Positions 11,877 through 23,776 of a stretch of DNA of 64,000 bases are shown piece by piece. The position numbers and the translations under genes are program-made. Source of the stretch: Leucocoprinus leucothites (taxonomy: Eukaryota; Basidiomycota; Agaricomycetes; Agaricales; Agaricaceae); assembly GCA_013368445.1 (NCBI GenBank), contig JAACJO010000007.1, positions 62,001-126,000 of the forward strand, in the 5' to 3' direction. The notes below the pieces were generated by a model, which saw only the letters and a program-made list of their open reading frames with translations, was not told where the DNA came from and did no database searches. The first letter of the stretch is position 1, and the number at the start of each line of letters is the position of its first letter.

Positions 11877-14800
11877 TCAAACCCAAGAGATATATTTCCT
11901 CATCAACTCACTCGTCACAGGTCCGTATTGAATAGCCTTGGATGCTCTCGCAGCCTTTTCCGTTCCCAAGCGAATTCTCGAATCCATTTCAGAATATTCT
12001 GAGTAGAACTGTAGCAAGGCAGAGGCAGGGATGTCGACACCCTCCTTGTTTGCTTGTTCGACAGCAGCCAGCCAGTCTTTAGTATCGACCTGTTCCATCT
12101 TGGTCGAGGCGACTTCAATGAACAGCGAGGCAATCGTACTCCAAGGCGTGCCTGTAGGATTCTCGAGGCTGTAATATTGCAATAGATCACCCTCATCGTG
12201 CAATGAGAGCTCCATGACAGCCTTGCCACAGTAGTCGGCAGGGAGCCAGCGGGTATCCTACGTGAATTTTGCGGATCAGCATCCGAATAACACACAAGCG
12301 GATTTAAAAGTAAGAACGCACTGGCAACTTGTTTGGCACCTTGCCCAAAACCATACTCGACCTGAAAATTGTTGGCATATACTCTGTCGGAGCCCAGTAG
12401 CCATCTAATGACGATCCAGCAATCTGCCCAGACCTGATGACCGTGACGGGAACACTGGCCCTCCTCACGGCTTCATCCAACATTCTCTCGCAGACATATT
12501 TAGCTTCACCGTATCCTCTCGACCCAATCAACGCTGGATCGGGAAGAGGCTCTTCCGGCACTGGCACCTCGGGGTCGTGTCGGGATACAACGCCGATGGA
12601 GGAGATGAAGATGACTCGCGGTGAAACGGGGAGTGTTGATGCAATGGAAAGATCAATGAGATGCCTTGTGCCTCCAACATGGACCTTCTCGAAACGCTCA
12701 AGGCCCCAGTTGAAGTTGAGTTCCCATGCGGTATGAACGATGTGGGTTAGACTGCCTCGGAGCTAATAGAGGTTGATCGAGGTAATTAGTATGACAGCCT
12801 AATTAAAGGGATTGGAACACTAAAACCCACCTCATCGTATTTCTCGGTCGACAAGCCTAGATCAGGCTTGGAGAGATCAATCTGTACAAATGCCACTTTG
12901 TCCGAGTCCAAAAGCTCGACGGGCAGAGTTCGGTCATAGAACAATTTCTTCTGCCTCTGAATGGCCAGATCAGAAGCACCGCGATGGAAGCAGTACACCT
13001 TCTCGACATCGTCCCTTTCCAGCAAGTATCGCAATGTGTGAACACCAAGACTTCCAGTGCTTCCGGTGAGTGCAAAGGTTTTCTTCTGAGGTACTGGTGC
13101 AGTCGAGGCTTTGCGTTCAGGCATATTGGCAGTCCATCGTTCAATGCATGCCTCGACTCGCGAAGCCACGATAGCAGGATCGTCGAGATTAATTACTTCA
13201 CCCTTTGAGCGGGCGATGAGGTATGCCGAGAGCTGAGAAACTGTAGGGTGGACATATGCCACATTGTGCATGAGCTCCTCGCCTTTGACGAATTTAGAGA
13301 AGAGAGGCTTGATTTCGGTGCGAATTTGGACAGCATGGAGCGAATCCAAGCCTGAAATGGTACAGAGATTGAGTATATGCGGTGAGATAGTCAAAGCTTG
13401 CCACGGGGCTCACCGCTTTCAAAGAAGTCGTCAGAGTCACCAATAGGCCTCTTCGCGACTTTCGATACCACGTCCCTAATATAGCCCTCAATCTGCTCGG
13501 GAGTGTCAATATCCTTCACCACCTCTTCACCACTCTCGGCTTCCAGCGATGCATATGCAGCGTCAATCTCATCCTTATACAGGGCAATCGTTTCCTTATT
13601 TTTGATTGAACCTTTATCGGACTGAATAAAAGGTTTCTTTTCAGAGTCGGCTACAACGACCATTTGTCTGATGACACGAGAGTGGTTGGGAACAATAGTG
13701 TTGAGGTGTTCAATTGTTGGCCAAATGGCGTCGATGAATGCGGATTGGGATGGGAAGGGTGAAGTCTTTGGGTCTTGGCGAATGAGGATGCCGTTGAGTG
13801 GGCGGCCAGTACCAAATACGACAACACCGTTGATGAAAGGGTCGTCCATGAGCAATAGCTCTGAATAAGGGACATTTCAACGTCTGAGTTCGTATAGGAT
13901 TAATGAACGTGAAAACGTACCTAGTTGTCTATTATCGGTCTTCTCGCCGTTACTCAAGACAGTCTGGAATGGTAATGAGGCGAAGTTTAAGGCACGTTAA
14001 CGAGGTACTTACCACGAGATCTTTCCGTCCACAGTGCTTGAAGAGACCTAGAACCCATGCGCTGCTCAGTTACTGCTCGGCTGCTCAGACGTCACGTCAT
14101 TTCTTACCTGGAATGGTTGGGTGTGGTTCCCACAAGTCATTCGTGGCGTACCCAACAGGGTTCTTGTGGTTCAGCACTGCAGGTACTGCGATCTTCCCTG
14201 GCTAGAAGGGAGAAAAAAGTCAGGCATGGGCAATCTGTAAAACGGTGAGGGACGTACGCAGACGATAAGTTCACTGAGCTTCCCGTCGAACGGTTCCCAG
14301 TGGAGAACATATTGATCGTCGCGGAACTTCACGTATTGTACGTCTTCACCTCTGGTCTCCGGAGGGCCAGGGAAATCGGTGACAACAAGCATACTAATCT
14401 CGGTCCTGTATTTCGTAGCATTCCATACCATTAAACCCATTAAACCCAGTTCTATAATTAAAAAAGAATGAACGTACGTTCCAAATAGCTGGACTATTGG
14501 AGCCCCTATCTCGATCAGCTGTTTACCGGCAGCCTTATCCAAAGGTGCACCGCCATAAAAGATTCTCCTCGTGGTACTCAGGATCTTGCAATCCTCTGGA
14601 GGTTCTCGTAAAGCATCTTCAAGGAGCATCGGGGCAAGGAAGCATAAGGCTCCCGGAAGGCGTCGCAAATGATGGAGAAGAGAGGTGCTCGTCAAAGGCA
14701 GCTTGGTTGTGATGAAGGTAGGGATATGACCCGCTGCTATAGGCCAACGGGTGAAGCAATAAAGACCGATACCCTGATCAAGCCAGAGTGTTAGCTGAGT

Positions 14801-15645
14801 GGCCCAAGACAGAAGGTATTGAACATACGTGGAAGAGAGGGAGAGGGGCATAAACAGGTGCGCCCACATAGTTGGTGTTGGTCCTCATGGCTATCATATC
14901 AGTCATGATGTGTTCATGACTTTGAGGGATTGGCTTGGGATGTCCTGGTTATTATTATTGGTCAACGTTTCGTGTGACCTTCGAGAAACTACAAAATATA
15001 CCTGAAGTACCACTGCTGTGAAGATATAACGGGACTCCCTTGAACACCTCTTGGGAAACGGCCTCTACTTCAATCGGACCCTTGGGTAGCTCGATTTCAA
15101 TGTTGATCTGCTCAGGATCAAGAACATCGAGAAGTGTAATCGGAAGTCCTTCGAGGATCGCCTCAGCAGCCTTGCGATTCTTATTATCAGTGATGATTGC
15201 TTTGGCGTTGACAGCTTTGAGTAGACTGTCATTTCCTGCGACACTGTTTCTGACCGACAATAAAATGACCTGCATGCCATGTGTATAAGAAAACTGAAGC
15301 AAAAATGCGAATTAAGTGACCTACAGTCCAATGGTTCAACCATCCGGCGACGATGCTAACAAGATATGCATAACTACTGGTTGCGAGCATGGCGTATGTC
15401 AATTTTTCTTCACTGCCGAGCTTCTCCTTCAGGACGCTGGCGACCTTCATGGAGTCGATGAACAGTTTCTTGTAGGTGATATTCTCTATCGGAACATCAT
15501 CGTTATCTGCATCCATAGTTCGAGCGAACACCCGGTCGCCAAAATTAATCCCGAGCTGACGATAGACGTCCCAGATGGCAACATGGTCAAGTTTGATAGG
15601 GTCAGACGGAACGACGGGGAGACCAGTGAGTGCGGGAGCGGGCAT
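11877..15645 (-). CDS. NRPS-like adenylate-forming reductase (A-T-R)
   Basis: Three-domain carboxylic-acid reductase of the fungal NRPS-like type. An adenylation domain activates an amino or aryl acid as AMP ester, a phosphopantetheinyl carrier holds it as thioester, and an NAD(P)H reductase releases an aldehyde or alcohol. It is built of about ten exons and about 1,000 residues. Motifs seen, N to C: SSGTSGHPKPIPQSH (A3, across an intron), FYGGAPLDKAAG, VLSNGEKTD, the carrier site GLDSLHAVQ with its attachment Ser, the Rossmann TGSTGSLGVHTLRYLL, VHTAWELNFNWGL, and the catalytic YGEAKYVCE (YxxxK). It begins at ATG 15645 (MPAPALTGLPVVP) and ends KYISWV. Substrate is not predictable from what I see; the L-aminoadipate reductase of lysine synthesis is larger, so this is probably a secondary-metabolism enzyme. 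Its last codons overlap the right end of the NACHT duplication. Confidence 0.9.
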
Positions 15646-17457
15646 TCAGGTATTGAGTAGTGCAAGTAAAGTTGAGTGGGGAAGGGGTGGCTTGATAGAT
15701 GACCACAGAAGTGGTTTGTCGTTTATAGATGCGGTCGACGAGCCGGTTGTGACCTGGGAAAACCGGGCTTCTCTGTGGTTTGAAGTATATATACCACTTC
15801 TGATGGTATACCGCCGGTCTTAATCAGGGGAGGCGCCACGCATCCATATCCACGTACTGACAAGCCGTGCATCCATAGTCTGGTTTGCGGGGTAAAGCAG
15901 TGCGAATAAAGTATTGTAAGTGGGTTAGCCATATCTAGTGCTCGAGTAAAGACTTAGGCCGATGGGTGTCCAGATACACAGAGAGTGGGACTCCCACGTG
16001 AGGATGCCGAATCTAGAGATATACGAGTTGTTGTGAACGGTAAACTGTGCTGGGGAAGAAGAAGGTGGGTAGTGTGCAGTTTGATTGATGGCATCATTCC
16101 GAATGATGCGAATGAAGTGTTTTCTGTGTGGTGTGACATCCAATAGCTCAATCCACTCTTCAGCTTCCATTCTAAGTAGACAGACTCGTCACTAGCACGG
16201 GGCCAGTGAGCACCAGCGCCACCGATATACTAACTGAATCTGAATAGACTCATATCCGACATCCACATTAGTCGTTATCATATATCATGAGCCTGGCCGT
16301 CTTTTGGTCTTGACGTGGACAACCCAGATATTTCATTAATGCCTCCACTTTCTCCTCTATACTGTGGATCAACAGTTGACCCCAACTCAATATGATGGAT
16401 ATATTAAGACGTCAAGTAGTACTGCGAGTGACTAGAGTCCAAATTGTGCCATGATGCGAAGTGTATGGACCGTAATGAAGAGTGGGTCATCGGCCGCGGT
16501 CCCAGGGGTTCATTCCATACATAGAGCATACATCAAAGAGACCAGGAACTCGGAGTAAGTAGTGAAAGCTACCCTTAATTAGAGAAAAGGCGGAAGGCAG
16601 AATTAATTACAGTCGAATCTTTCTTAACCGATAGCCTTCCGTCAGGGACTCAGGCTATTAGCTATGACAGATTAACGAGGTAGCGGTGTCTAAATTCCTG
16701 TACCATCCTTGAGATCATTTTATCTCCCTCTAGAGTCCAGACCCCATTATATCAAATGCGTTCTAATCAGATACTACGTAGTCCTGGTGACAAACGGGGA
16801 CTTAATACATACCATAGCTGCAGCCATATCTACTTATTTTTACTAAGTTTGATGCTGGGATGCTCTCACGAGAGGAGGTGAAGCTGCATACCCCATGGGA
16901 ACCGGGTAGTTGAGCGGGTCCGCATAGCAGATATGATAAACAAGTATGACTACGATACGAAGGGGACTAAATTAGTATACAGTCGAATCTTTCAACACCG
17001 ATATCTGTCAAATCCGATAGGTCGAGGGCGTGGCAAATTAGTTAGCCCATAACTGATATCCAATAAGCCCTCTGGGGCCTCAAGACTAATGGCGCTCACG
17101 GGCGCTACAAGAAAAAATCTTGAAGACATCCAGGCTCTTCGATACCAACATGTCGATAGGGGATTGAAATAGTGCAGTAAATCAGTGCATGAGGAAAGGC
17201 CAAAGACATGCCAGTTGTCCCGAATCTTTCGCAGCATCTCGCCTCACATGGCACGCGTACATATTGGATGTCCGTTTTCTGTCATTTTCGCTTCTATGGC
17301 GAATGAATCATTGGGAAAGATGTATCCAAGTACGGTTCGGGCATTTAATGAGGTTTTGCAAATGCTTGTGGGTACAGGGGAAAACAGGATTGAGATAGCC
17401 GTACGTCCGAATCATTTATAGAAGTCTGACTATATTTAGTCTAGTGCAACTCTCGTA
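15646..17457. other. Long intergenic region with dispersed-repeat traces
   Basis: No gene was recognised. Two places (about 16603-16680 and 16970-17020) share the words ACAGTCGAATCTTTC and ACCGATA with each other, and the first shares TAACCGATAG..CTTCCGTCA and TATGACAGATTA with about 32986-33034. These look like pieces of an old dispersed element. The upstream region of the reductase lies at its left edge. Confidence 0.4.
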
Positions 17458-17790
17458 CTAAAGGCAGTCGGGAAAAGCCGTAGCCAGTGTGACCACGTGG
17501 ATGAACTGCGGGTTCGGGGCAAAATTTATGCCTCCGAGTCTGAATGTGGCCACTAAACTTGCCAGGAGTAGCCAGGTGCTCATGCTAGTGGCCCTTGGAA
17601 GTTTGTGACCCTCACCGCCTCCCAGACCCCGAATCCATCTCAACTCTTTCCAGGTTAAAGCGTATACTCTTGTCGTCTTTGACTGATCTGGAGACCCGTG
17701 TCATGGAGGACACTCTCATACTGGCCGTCGGTGGAGCATGGAAGGCTGAGGCTCTACTAGGCGCACGGTGGCGTTGGAACCTTATTTACA
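17458..17790 (-). pseudogene. Degraded C-terminal fragment of a cytochrome P450
   Basis: Read on the minus strand through several frame changes, the order of P450 C-terminal landmarks is visible. These are LSLPCSTDGQYE then SVLHDTG (about 17698-17760, resembling the region before and at the WxxLHDP motif), then FGSGRR (about 17616-17636, the heme-loop start), then STWLLLASLVATFRL and NPQFIHVVT (17480-17580, the segment after the heme Cys). The heme-binding CxG is not preserved, and stops and frameshifts break the frame. It lies about 1.8 kb upstream of the NRPS-like reductase, so it may be the remains of a former biosynthetic partner. Assignment rests on motif order, not on an alignment. Confidence 0.5.
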
Positions 17791-18369
17791 CCACCTTCTT
17801 GTTTTGTAGCTATCGGTTACAATGACTTTGACCATCCTAGTTCTGGAAGCCTAGACTGCGTGCGTTCCTCAGGGCGTCTCTGTCTTAGGCCTCTTAGGCA
17901 TTGAGTCGACGGCTGGCCGTTGATGAGGTGGTGTGAACTTTGAAGCATTCTTCACCTTGACCGCTCTCGAAAAGTTTAGCATCATCATTTCGCTTCCCGG
18001 AACGTTCTATTCGAAGCACATCATGCGGGGCCCTGGCGGGGGCCGCTAGAGACCCTATAAATCACGAAACATTTCAGGTCTTATAACATACTGTTATAGT
18101 CTAGCTCCCCCCAATTTTCAACAGGGTCTGTAACGTTCAGTCAATCGGTGAATGGGGCAGAATTCAATCCTGAATCGAAGTGAAGTCAATCTGATGATAT
18201 GAATGGAGCCTGGGCGTCTCGGCACTGGCATAAAAGTCGTTGTTGACCTTGTTGACTGGCTTCCCACCCTTTCCGGCATCCCTCCATATCACAAGCATAT
18301 GCATCGTTTTCTGATGCTTTCTAGCTCTCCTTGATTCTACTCGAAGTCCAATCATTCCCAACTTGCATC
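17791..18369. other. Intergenic region upstream of DUF6533 gene
   Basis: No gene was recognised. A TATAAAT box occurs about 300 bases before the DUF6533 start codon (about 18055-18062), and the last 40 bases are pyrimidine-rich. Confidence 0.35.
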
Positions 18370-20288
18370 ATGTCGGACCAGCTTTCACAATATACACCCG
18401 AATTTGTGTCTTCGGCTCTCAGAGTTCTCTACCTTCAACATTACTGCCAGCGTACGTTTGGCGTTCAGCAGTGTGAGAGGATTCCAAGTTGATTGTGATG
18501 TACCATAGTCGTGGCCTTCATGATCACATTCTATGATCATGGTGAGTGTTTTAAAAATATCTCATCAACAACCGTTTATTGATGGATAGAACGCGGGAAG
18601 CACTCACTTTTGATAAAGAGGTTCGAAAACAATAAAATCCATCTACTTGTGCTGAAACTTCATATCCTTTCAGGTTGAACTGATCTGGGTTGGTACCACT
18701 ATACTTGGAGAATCGCCTCAGCATTCCCGGAATCTCAACATATCCCGCAGAATAAGAGCTGGTCAAAATCCAAAGTGTTCTATTTGCTCGTACGTGTTTA
18801 GCAGCTGCAGGCTTGGAGTGCATGGCTGACTCGTCAATAGTGCCGATACGTCGGCAATCTCCTAATTATGTGAGCGAAGGCATGGTTGGAATGAAGTGCC
18901 ATTGATCTCATCGATTCACTTGTCGTGAAGCTGGGAAACGTTTGGTTAGTCTGGGCCCTTTTTTACTCTCTCAGTTTTTGACGACGCCAAACAGTCTACC
19001 TATACCAACGTCCTTCACACTTAGTAAGTTACCTTTTCTGCTTACTGAACAAGTCCTGACCATCCTTCTTAGTTGTACGTCGTCGCTCCACTCCCTGTAT
19101 TCATTACGTGACTGAACACAATGCGTGACCCCCTTCTTCATCAAGCTGTAGGGCTTTTATTTCATTGATACCCTCGTGGACTCAACACCTTGTGCCAGGT
19201 GTTTGGAGTGTGCGATCGGTCGCTTATCTAGCAGTCATTTGCACATTAATCACTCAACGTGAGTCTATCCCAAAACCTAACAACTTCAATTCACTCAACA
19301 AGTTTCCCCCAAGTCATAATGCGATTCCGCATTCAAGCACTTTACAACAACCATCGATTACTGAGCAAAGTGCTCTTTGGAGTTCTCATCGGAGAAATTG
19401 TCAGTCTAACCACAATCGGACTGGTGAGCATGCAAAAGATGGAAAGTAAGTCGACCATCGTTGCTTCACATGGGCGCATTGATGGAGATATGACCTACTG
19501 CTACCAGTCACATCCGAACCCTTGCCTGGTATATATCAGTGCACACAAGTCAAATTCCCATCCTGGTCATGGGTTTTCTGGCTCCCCATGCTCTTCTTCG
19601 ACACCCTTTTATTTATCCTTGCGATAGGCATAGTCGTTCGAAGTTGGCGCCAGCTACGTCGAGAACGACTTGGCACCAATTTGCAGTTCGGGTCTTCACT
19701 CATAACAATCCTACTTCGAGATAATTTCGGGTATTTCTTCTTGTACGTATTATCATCTACTGAAGGGCCCATATACTCATCCCTTCCTTTTCCAGTGCAT
19801 TCGGTGCATACCTCTTTACCACAATCATCTGGCTCACCGCAGAAACCCGATACTTCAGTATCCCAGCCGCTTTCTCATTCTCAATAACCACCGTCCTCGG
19901 ATGTCGTCTCATCCTAAACCTCTGTGATGCATACCACAACCCTCTAAACCAAAGCTCACGAGGCAACTCGGAGTGGGATACACGACTCAAGTGGGAAGTG
20001 AACCATCAACATCTAGTCGCAAGCAACCACTCGTCCATTAAATTTGCACCAACGCCGGAAACTAGTGGGCATACGACGGCACGAAGTGTGGAGGTTAATG
20101 TGACGTTTGAGGTTTCACGTTCGACGATGACAAAATATGACGAGATTGAGGAGGCAATGGAGTTGAGTATGTTTTCGCAGACGTTGCGAAAGGAACCTGA
20201 GGGTTTGGAGGATGCGGTGCAGGATGATAGACTTGGACAGGAAACGCGTTCTTCGGATTTGCATATCGATTTTGCAAGTCATGTTTAA
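18370..20288 (+). CDS. DUF6533-family multi-span membrane protein
   Basis: Member of a large Agaricomycete family of predicted seven-helix membrane proteins beginning with a DUF6533 domain; function unknown. The N-terminal pattern is seen across small exons. From ATG 18370: LVAFMITFYDHA, LTFDKE (18601-18620), VELIW (18674-18688), NKSWSKSKVFYLL (18751-18789), CRYVGNLLI (18841-18869). Later exons give IMRFRIQALYNNHRLLSKV (a conserved family signature), a helix WSWVFWLPMLFFDTLLFILA followed by the basic loop RSWRQLRRERLG, and further helices before a hydrophilic tail ending DFASHV. Introns are 50-62 bases and some exons are only 15-33 bases; the map between 18870 and 19320 is not settled. Convergent with the OSBP gene. 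Confidence 0.75.
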
Positions 20289-20877
20289 TAGTAGCTGTGC
20301 TGCTGGATGTATTTCTTTCTATTTGTAGTATTGGAGGGTATCTTATCACACGCAATTAATTCAACATACAACTCAGTCGTTCAGAAGTCAACCCTTGTCC
20401 GGTATAATCACGTCTGTCGTGCTTATTGAATGCAAATATTCTATCTATGAGAGCTTCAACTTTGGTTCTCAAACGTAATGTACCAATCGCACCATAATCA
20501 TTTGGTTTCGCCGGGTCGATACCCTTCCACACAACAAAGAATCAAGGTAATCGATAGACCAATCATTAAACCTTCATCAAAGGTCAAGTGAAAAAGTAGA
20601 TACAATGAAAAAACAAATTCCCCGTTGTTCCACAAAAACAAGCGCGGTGAATCAATGATCATCAATGGAGGTATGTACGTAGAAAAAAACTCTAAAGAAT
20701 CATTGAGTTTATCGTGACATCATTATTCTTGAGCAGAAAAAGAGTTCCAAATTTCCAATCCCTTTCCTACTACGACGCCAAGTTCAAGAAATGTCAAAAG
20801 AACAATCCGAATGTTGAATGATGATTGGATATACGTGTGGTGAGTGGATATGTGGTTGGGGGTCACCGGCACAACTT
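20289..20877. other. Convergent intergenic region
   Basis: This stretch holds the 3' flanks of the DUF6533 and oxysterol-binding protein genes. It is AT-rich with no gene recognised. Confidence 0.5.
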
Positions 20878-22501
20878 CTAATTCGAAACCAGCGATTGAG
20901 GCCAGTTGGCTAAAAATTCATAGTAATCCTCTTCAGGCGGGCTAATCTTTGCCATTTTCCCCAATTTCTCATCTACGATCGAATTGGTCAACAGCCTACT
21001 CCCCCCATAACAAAATATAAACTCACACAAGGGATCACTCTCCTGCCTCTTAAAATGCTTCAACTCCCACTTTCTCTCCTCGGCAGCCTCATCCTTCCTC
21101 ATCTGCCTCTGGTCATTCTCAATCCTACTCTTCTCCTTACTCGCCACCTCATAATCACCCTCCCTAATCCCCTTTGCAACCAAATTCCACAATTTGCGCG
21201 TCTCGAAATCACCCTGCGATCCATCCGGTTCTCCACCCACAACCGTAACCACCTCCTTTTGCCTACTCGCAACATCATGGAAGCTTTCTGTAGCAGAGGA
21301 AGAAGCATGAGGGCCTTTAGTGTATTTCGACTTGTCATGCCATAATCCCTCGACGACTTGCTCCTTTGTCGCTGAGCCGCCCATGCCGGGTAGAGGGACA
21401 ACGGTAGCTTTGAATTGGTGGGATTTACCCGAGAAGTAACCTTTGCCCTTGTATTCGATTGTGGAAAGGAAACCGCCACCGACAATGTAGGATGTGTCTG
21501 TGAGTTCGATGTAGGGGGAGCCGTACCAGAGACCGTCGATGCGAAGTCTGGGAAGGGTGATGAGGTATTCGGTGCCGCTGACGGTGAGGATGGCGTGCCC
21601 GATTTGACGGACGATGATAGATCCAGCTGTGGAGATGGATGAAATGAGTTTAGTTTGGTGAGTGGAGAGGAAACACATACAGCTGAAGCTCGTCTTTTGA
21701 GCGTTGTGCCCGACGAGTTTGAGTCCCTTGGATTTGTTCTCAATGACATAGGCTGTGATAGGTGGATGGTGCGAGACCTGCTCGACAAGAAGAGTTGTAC
21801 GACCGCGATTGTTTATGTCTGGCCAGTATCCATAGAAAAGCCTGTAATTATCAATGAGGATCATCGATTAGCTTAATTGATAAGTGGCGTACTCTCCAAG
21901 AACGGGATTGAGAGGTCTAGATGACTTGTCAGTCGGAAGGGAGAAAAGATGAAGCGGAAATTTTAAACTGTACTTTTTCTCAGAACCCATGGAATCATTT
22001 CGAGAGGTATATTGATCCTTGAGTGTACTCTGTGCGAAAAGAAGATTGAATGCATGCATCAGGGGGATAATGAGTGTGAGAAATTAGATGATATAACGTA
22101 CGATGAACCACCGAAGAACAGCCAATGCGCGTGCCTCGTTGTCTTTGGCGTCTGCAATAGCAGCAAAGAGCTCTGGGCGCTCGCACCAGTAGGCTGATAG
22201 AGCCACTATCAGCATCGATCAAGGAGGTGACATCTAAAGAGACGGACCAGGGAATTCGGTAAGTGAGGTTGGGGAGAGGATGAAGGGGGGCGCTGTGAGG
22301 GAAGAGAGATCTCCTGAAAAGGATGCGATGCTGTGTGTGGTTTGAGCACGGTGGGCAGCGTTGAGGGGAGAAAGAAAAGCGCACGATTTCAAAAACGAAG
22401 TCCAGGAGCCTCGTTGAGCAACGGGTACAGCCTAATGCGTGCATGAGCGACAAGGTTTAAAATCATACATCCATACACACCTCCCCTGCGGTTTCAGTCA
22501 T
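20878..22501 (-). CDS. Oxysterol-binding protein-related protein (Kes1/Osh4 type)
   Basis: Lipid-transfer protein that exchanges sterols and PI4P between membranes, consisting of a single ORD domain without PH or ankyrin regions. It starts at ATG 22501 (MTETAGE), followed by several short introns. Readable blocks are RGSWTSFLKS, IASFSGDLSSLTAPPFILSP, AYWCERPELFAAIADAK, QYTSRNDSMGSEKKPLNPVL, the family signature EQVSHHPPITAYVIENKSKG, GHNAQKTSF and EYLITLPRLRIDGLWYGSPY. The C-terminal half has the usual KSKYTKGPHASS and a helix with EERKWELKHFKRQESDPL. EQVSHHPP carries the paired His that bind the PI4P phosphate. Length, about 390-400 residues, is normal. Conserved housekeeping gene, divergent from NHP6. 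Confidence 0.92.
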
Positions 22502-23154
22502 GGTGAATAGTTACAGTAGTTGGTGGTAGTAAGTGGAGAGTAGAGCAACGGAAGGGGTGGCCTGGCGTGCAGTGCCATGATGTAAAGGCATGTGACCCCG
22601 GAAGTGAAAATGGACCGGGCGGGGAGAGGCCGGCCGGTGGCAGGACGAGACGGTCCGTGCACCTGCCATATTTGTCAGACTTTCCCAGGTGGGTGGGTGG
22701 ATTAAACAGCGGGGTGTGGGGCTTAGAGGGAATATCTGCAAGTGCTCGCCCAAGCCCAGCCCCAAGCCCCTGCTAAGTGCATTATCCCCTGCATATTCCC
22801 CCTTGCCCCCCTACCCGCATCTTTCTACTACAGTGAGTACTCCTCTTTAATCCATGTATTCTGGCAGTTTTTTCGCGGCCGTGGCAGCAGCGTGTGGTGA
22901 GCTGGGCGGGATGGGGGGGAGTGCCCCAGTGGGCGGAGAGCGTCAGTAGGCGGGCGAGCGTGTTGTTTGTTTGTCCAAGCCTCAGACGCGTCTTGTTGAT
23001 CTCTCTCCTCAAACACGTCTCTTTCTCCTTCTCTCTTACTCTCTGCCGCCTGAGCACTACCTGCTGACGTGGCCATCGTCGTCTGCCGCGTCCACTACGC
23101 GTTTCCCCCCTTCTTCCTTACCTACTAGCCCAGTTCACTCACACACCCTTACAG
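22502..23154. promoter_or_regulatory. Divergent promoter region (OSBP / NHP6)
   Basis: About 650 bases separate the two start codons. The half next to NHP6 (22950-23150) is strongly pyrimidine-rich on the plus strand, with CTCTCTC and CTTTCTCC runs, typical of highly expressed fungal genes. No TATA box was evident. Direct control of both genes is inferred from position. Confidence 0.4.
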
Positions 23155-23776
23155 ATGCCCAAGGACGCTAAACCCAAGGTATGTTCTCTCTGCCGCCCTT
23201 ATCTCGTCGTTTTTCAGTCCACTTTTCGCATCCATCTCATGTACCACAACACCAACATTTTTTTTACTTTCTTCTTCCTAACCTTATCACTTTGCCTTTC
23301 CCTGATCCACAAACGCATCAATTCTGATCCACGTTCCCCCTACAGCGCAAGGCCGCCGAAAAAGCCGACAAGGCCTCTTCTCGCAACACAAAGGCCAAAA
23401 AGGACCCCAAAGCACCCAAGCGCGCATTGTCCGCGTACATGTTCTTCAGCCAGGACTGGCGCGAGAGAATCAAGGCCGAGAACCCAGATGCTGGGTTCGG
23501 TGAAGTTGGAAAGCTTCTCGGTGCCAAATGGAAAGAGATGGACGAAGATGAGAAAAAAGTCGGTTCTCTATGCGTTTCGTGGATTGACTGTCTTGCTGAT
23601 ATCATGGAACAGCCATATGTTGAACAAGCTTCTGCTGACAAGACGAGAGCTGAGAAGGAAAAAGCTGACTATGATGTGTGTTCTCTGTACCAGCCTTTTT
23701 AACAGCGTATTAACCTTATTATCAGCAGGGCAAGAAGAGCGCAAGCGGTGATGAGCCAGATGAGGACGACGATTAA
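23155..23776 (+). CDS. NHP6: NHP6-like single HMG-box chromatin protein
   Basis: Small abundant non-sequence-specific DNA-bending protein that works with nucleosomes and the FACT complex in the nucleus. Exons 23155-23178, 23346-23558, 23613-23675 and 23729-23776 give exactly 115 residues. A basic N-terminal arm (MPKDAKPK then [19 protein letters not shown]) leads into one HMG box: [57 protein letters not shown]. An acidic tail GDEPDEDDD ends the protein, a little longer than in yeast Nhp6. Intron 1 is 167 bases, unusually long for this window. The sequence from intron 1 onward is repeated at 28978 as a broken copy. Confidence 0.93.

Larger units (their letters stand above)
7977..11894 (+). 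repeat. Tandem duplication, unit 2 (contains second NACHT gene)
   Basis: Unit 2 is about 3.9 kb and is homologous to 3450-7974. It has a shortened and different stretch (about 8758-8955) just before its NACHT gene where unit 1 has almost 1 kb. The right end overlaps the stop codon and last codons of the NRPS-like gene, so this copy sits in the original genomic position at its right border. Confidence 0.9.
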
